From contig CADWAF010000847.1 in NCBI GenBank assembly GCA_902984215.1, forward strand, positions 1-20,158: 20,158 nucleotides of DNA. Direction: 5' to 3'. The position numbers were made by a program, and so were the translations under genes. The notes beneath the pieces are model-generated. The model was not told the DNA's origin and made no database searches. It worked only from the letters and a program-made list of their open reading frames with translations. The DNA is from Willaertia magna (taxonomy: Eukaryota; Heterolobosea; Eutetramitea; Acrasida; Naegleriidae). Shown here piece by piece: positions 20,026 through 20,158 of the stretch (position 1 is its first letter; every line of letters begins with the position of its first letter).

Positions 20026-20158
20026 ATGAAAAGAAAATTTTCTAAAGAAGAAGATGAAGATAAAAAAATAGTTAGTACTAATAATAATTGTTACATTTTT
20101 TTATTGAATCAAGCTTCTGAAAAAATAACTCAAAACCATTCTTAGCAGTTCCATAGTG
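20026..20158 (+). CDS. Start of an unrecognised gene, runs to the window end
   Basis: ATG at 20026 opens MKRKFSKEEDEDKKIVSTNN, then NCYIFLLNQASEKITQNHS and a TAG at 20143-20145. The frame continues open after it (QFHS) to the window edge. The basic-acidic N terminus followed by a short mixed stretch looks protein-like, but no family is recognised. The TAG sits next to a CAG codon in a Gln-suitable context like other premature stops in this window, so this is either a 39-aa ORF or the first part of a decayed gene. A start at 20008 gives only a dozen codons. Confidence 0.35.

Noticed and set aside
1..20158. CRISPR arrays, rRNA, prokaryotic operons or phage genes
   Set aside because: No regularly spaced direct repeats, no rRNA-like sequence, and no ribosome-binding-site-led gene runs; all recognisable content is eukaryotic.

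Overview
This is a very AT-rich stretch of a eukaryotic nuclear genome. The evidence is a tRNA-Pro gene with internal A and B boxes, two copies of a LINE retrotransposon, two tRNA-headed SINE-like elements, and remnants of typical eukaryotic genes (an ER MIR-domain protein, a P4-ATPase flippase, a strictosidine-synthase-like protein). The species cannot be fixed from sequence alone. My low-confidence guess is an AT-rich early-diverging fungus, for example an arbuscular mycorrhizal (Glomeromycotina) genome. A dictyostelid-like or other AT-rich protist is the main alternative.

Layout. 106-177 is an apparently intact tRNA-Pro(UGG). About 850-10961 holds a divergent pair of decayed, unrecognised genes, A on the minus strand and B on the plus strand, sharing an AT-rich, TATA-containing spacer at about 8280-8523. 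Gene A is split by a full-length LINE (1777-7232) with a 13-bp target-site duplication, and the frame of gene A continues in phase across the empty site. 11355-12102 holds abutting fragments of a P4-ATPase (minus) and a strictosidine-synthase-like gene (plus). 12340-17965 is a nested repeat block: SINE-like element (plus), hairpin-rich repeat, LINE copy 2 (3'-truncated), hairpin-rich repeat, SINE-like element (minus). 18232-19939 on the minus strand is a decayed SDF2/MIR-type gene followed by an unrecognised reading frame. A short plus-strand ORF starts head-to-head with it and reaches towards the window end.

How it fits together. Apart from the tRNA, and possibly the short terminal ORF, I see no clearly functional gene. 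The window is a graveyard in which reading frames can still be followed but carry premature stops, mostly where Gln, Trp or Arg is expected, plus small frameshifts. The two LINE copies make the process visible: they differ almost only by transitions, and the stops fit C:G to T:A change (CAA to TAA, TGG to TAG). Each copy is broken at different places, so each shows what the other lost: an ORF1 of about 576 codons and an ORF2 of about 1,224 codons joined by an ATGA stop-start overlap.
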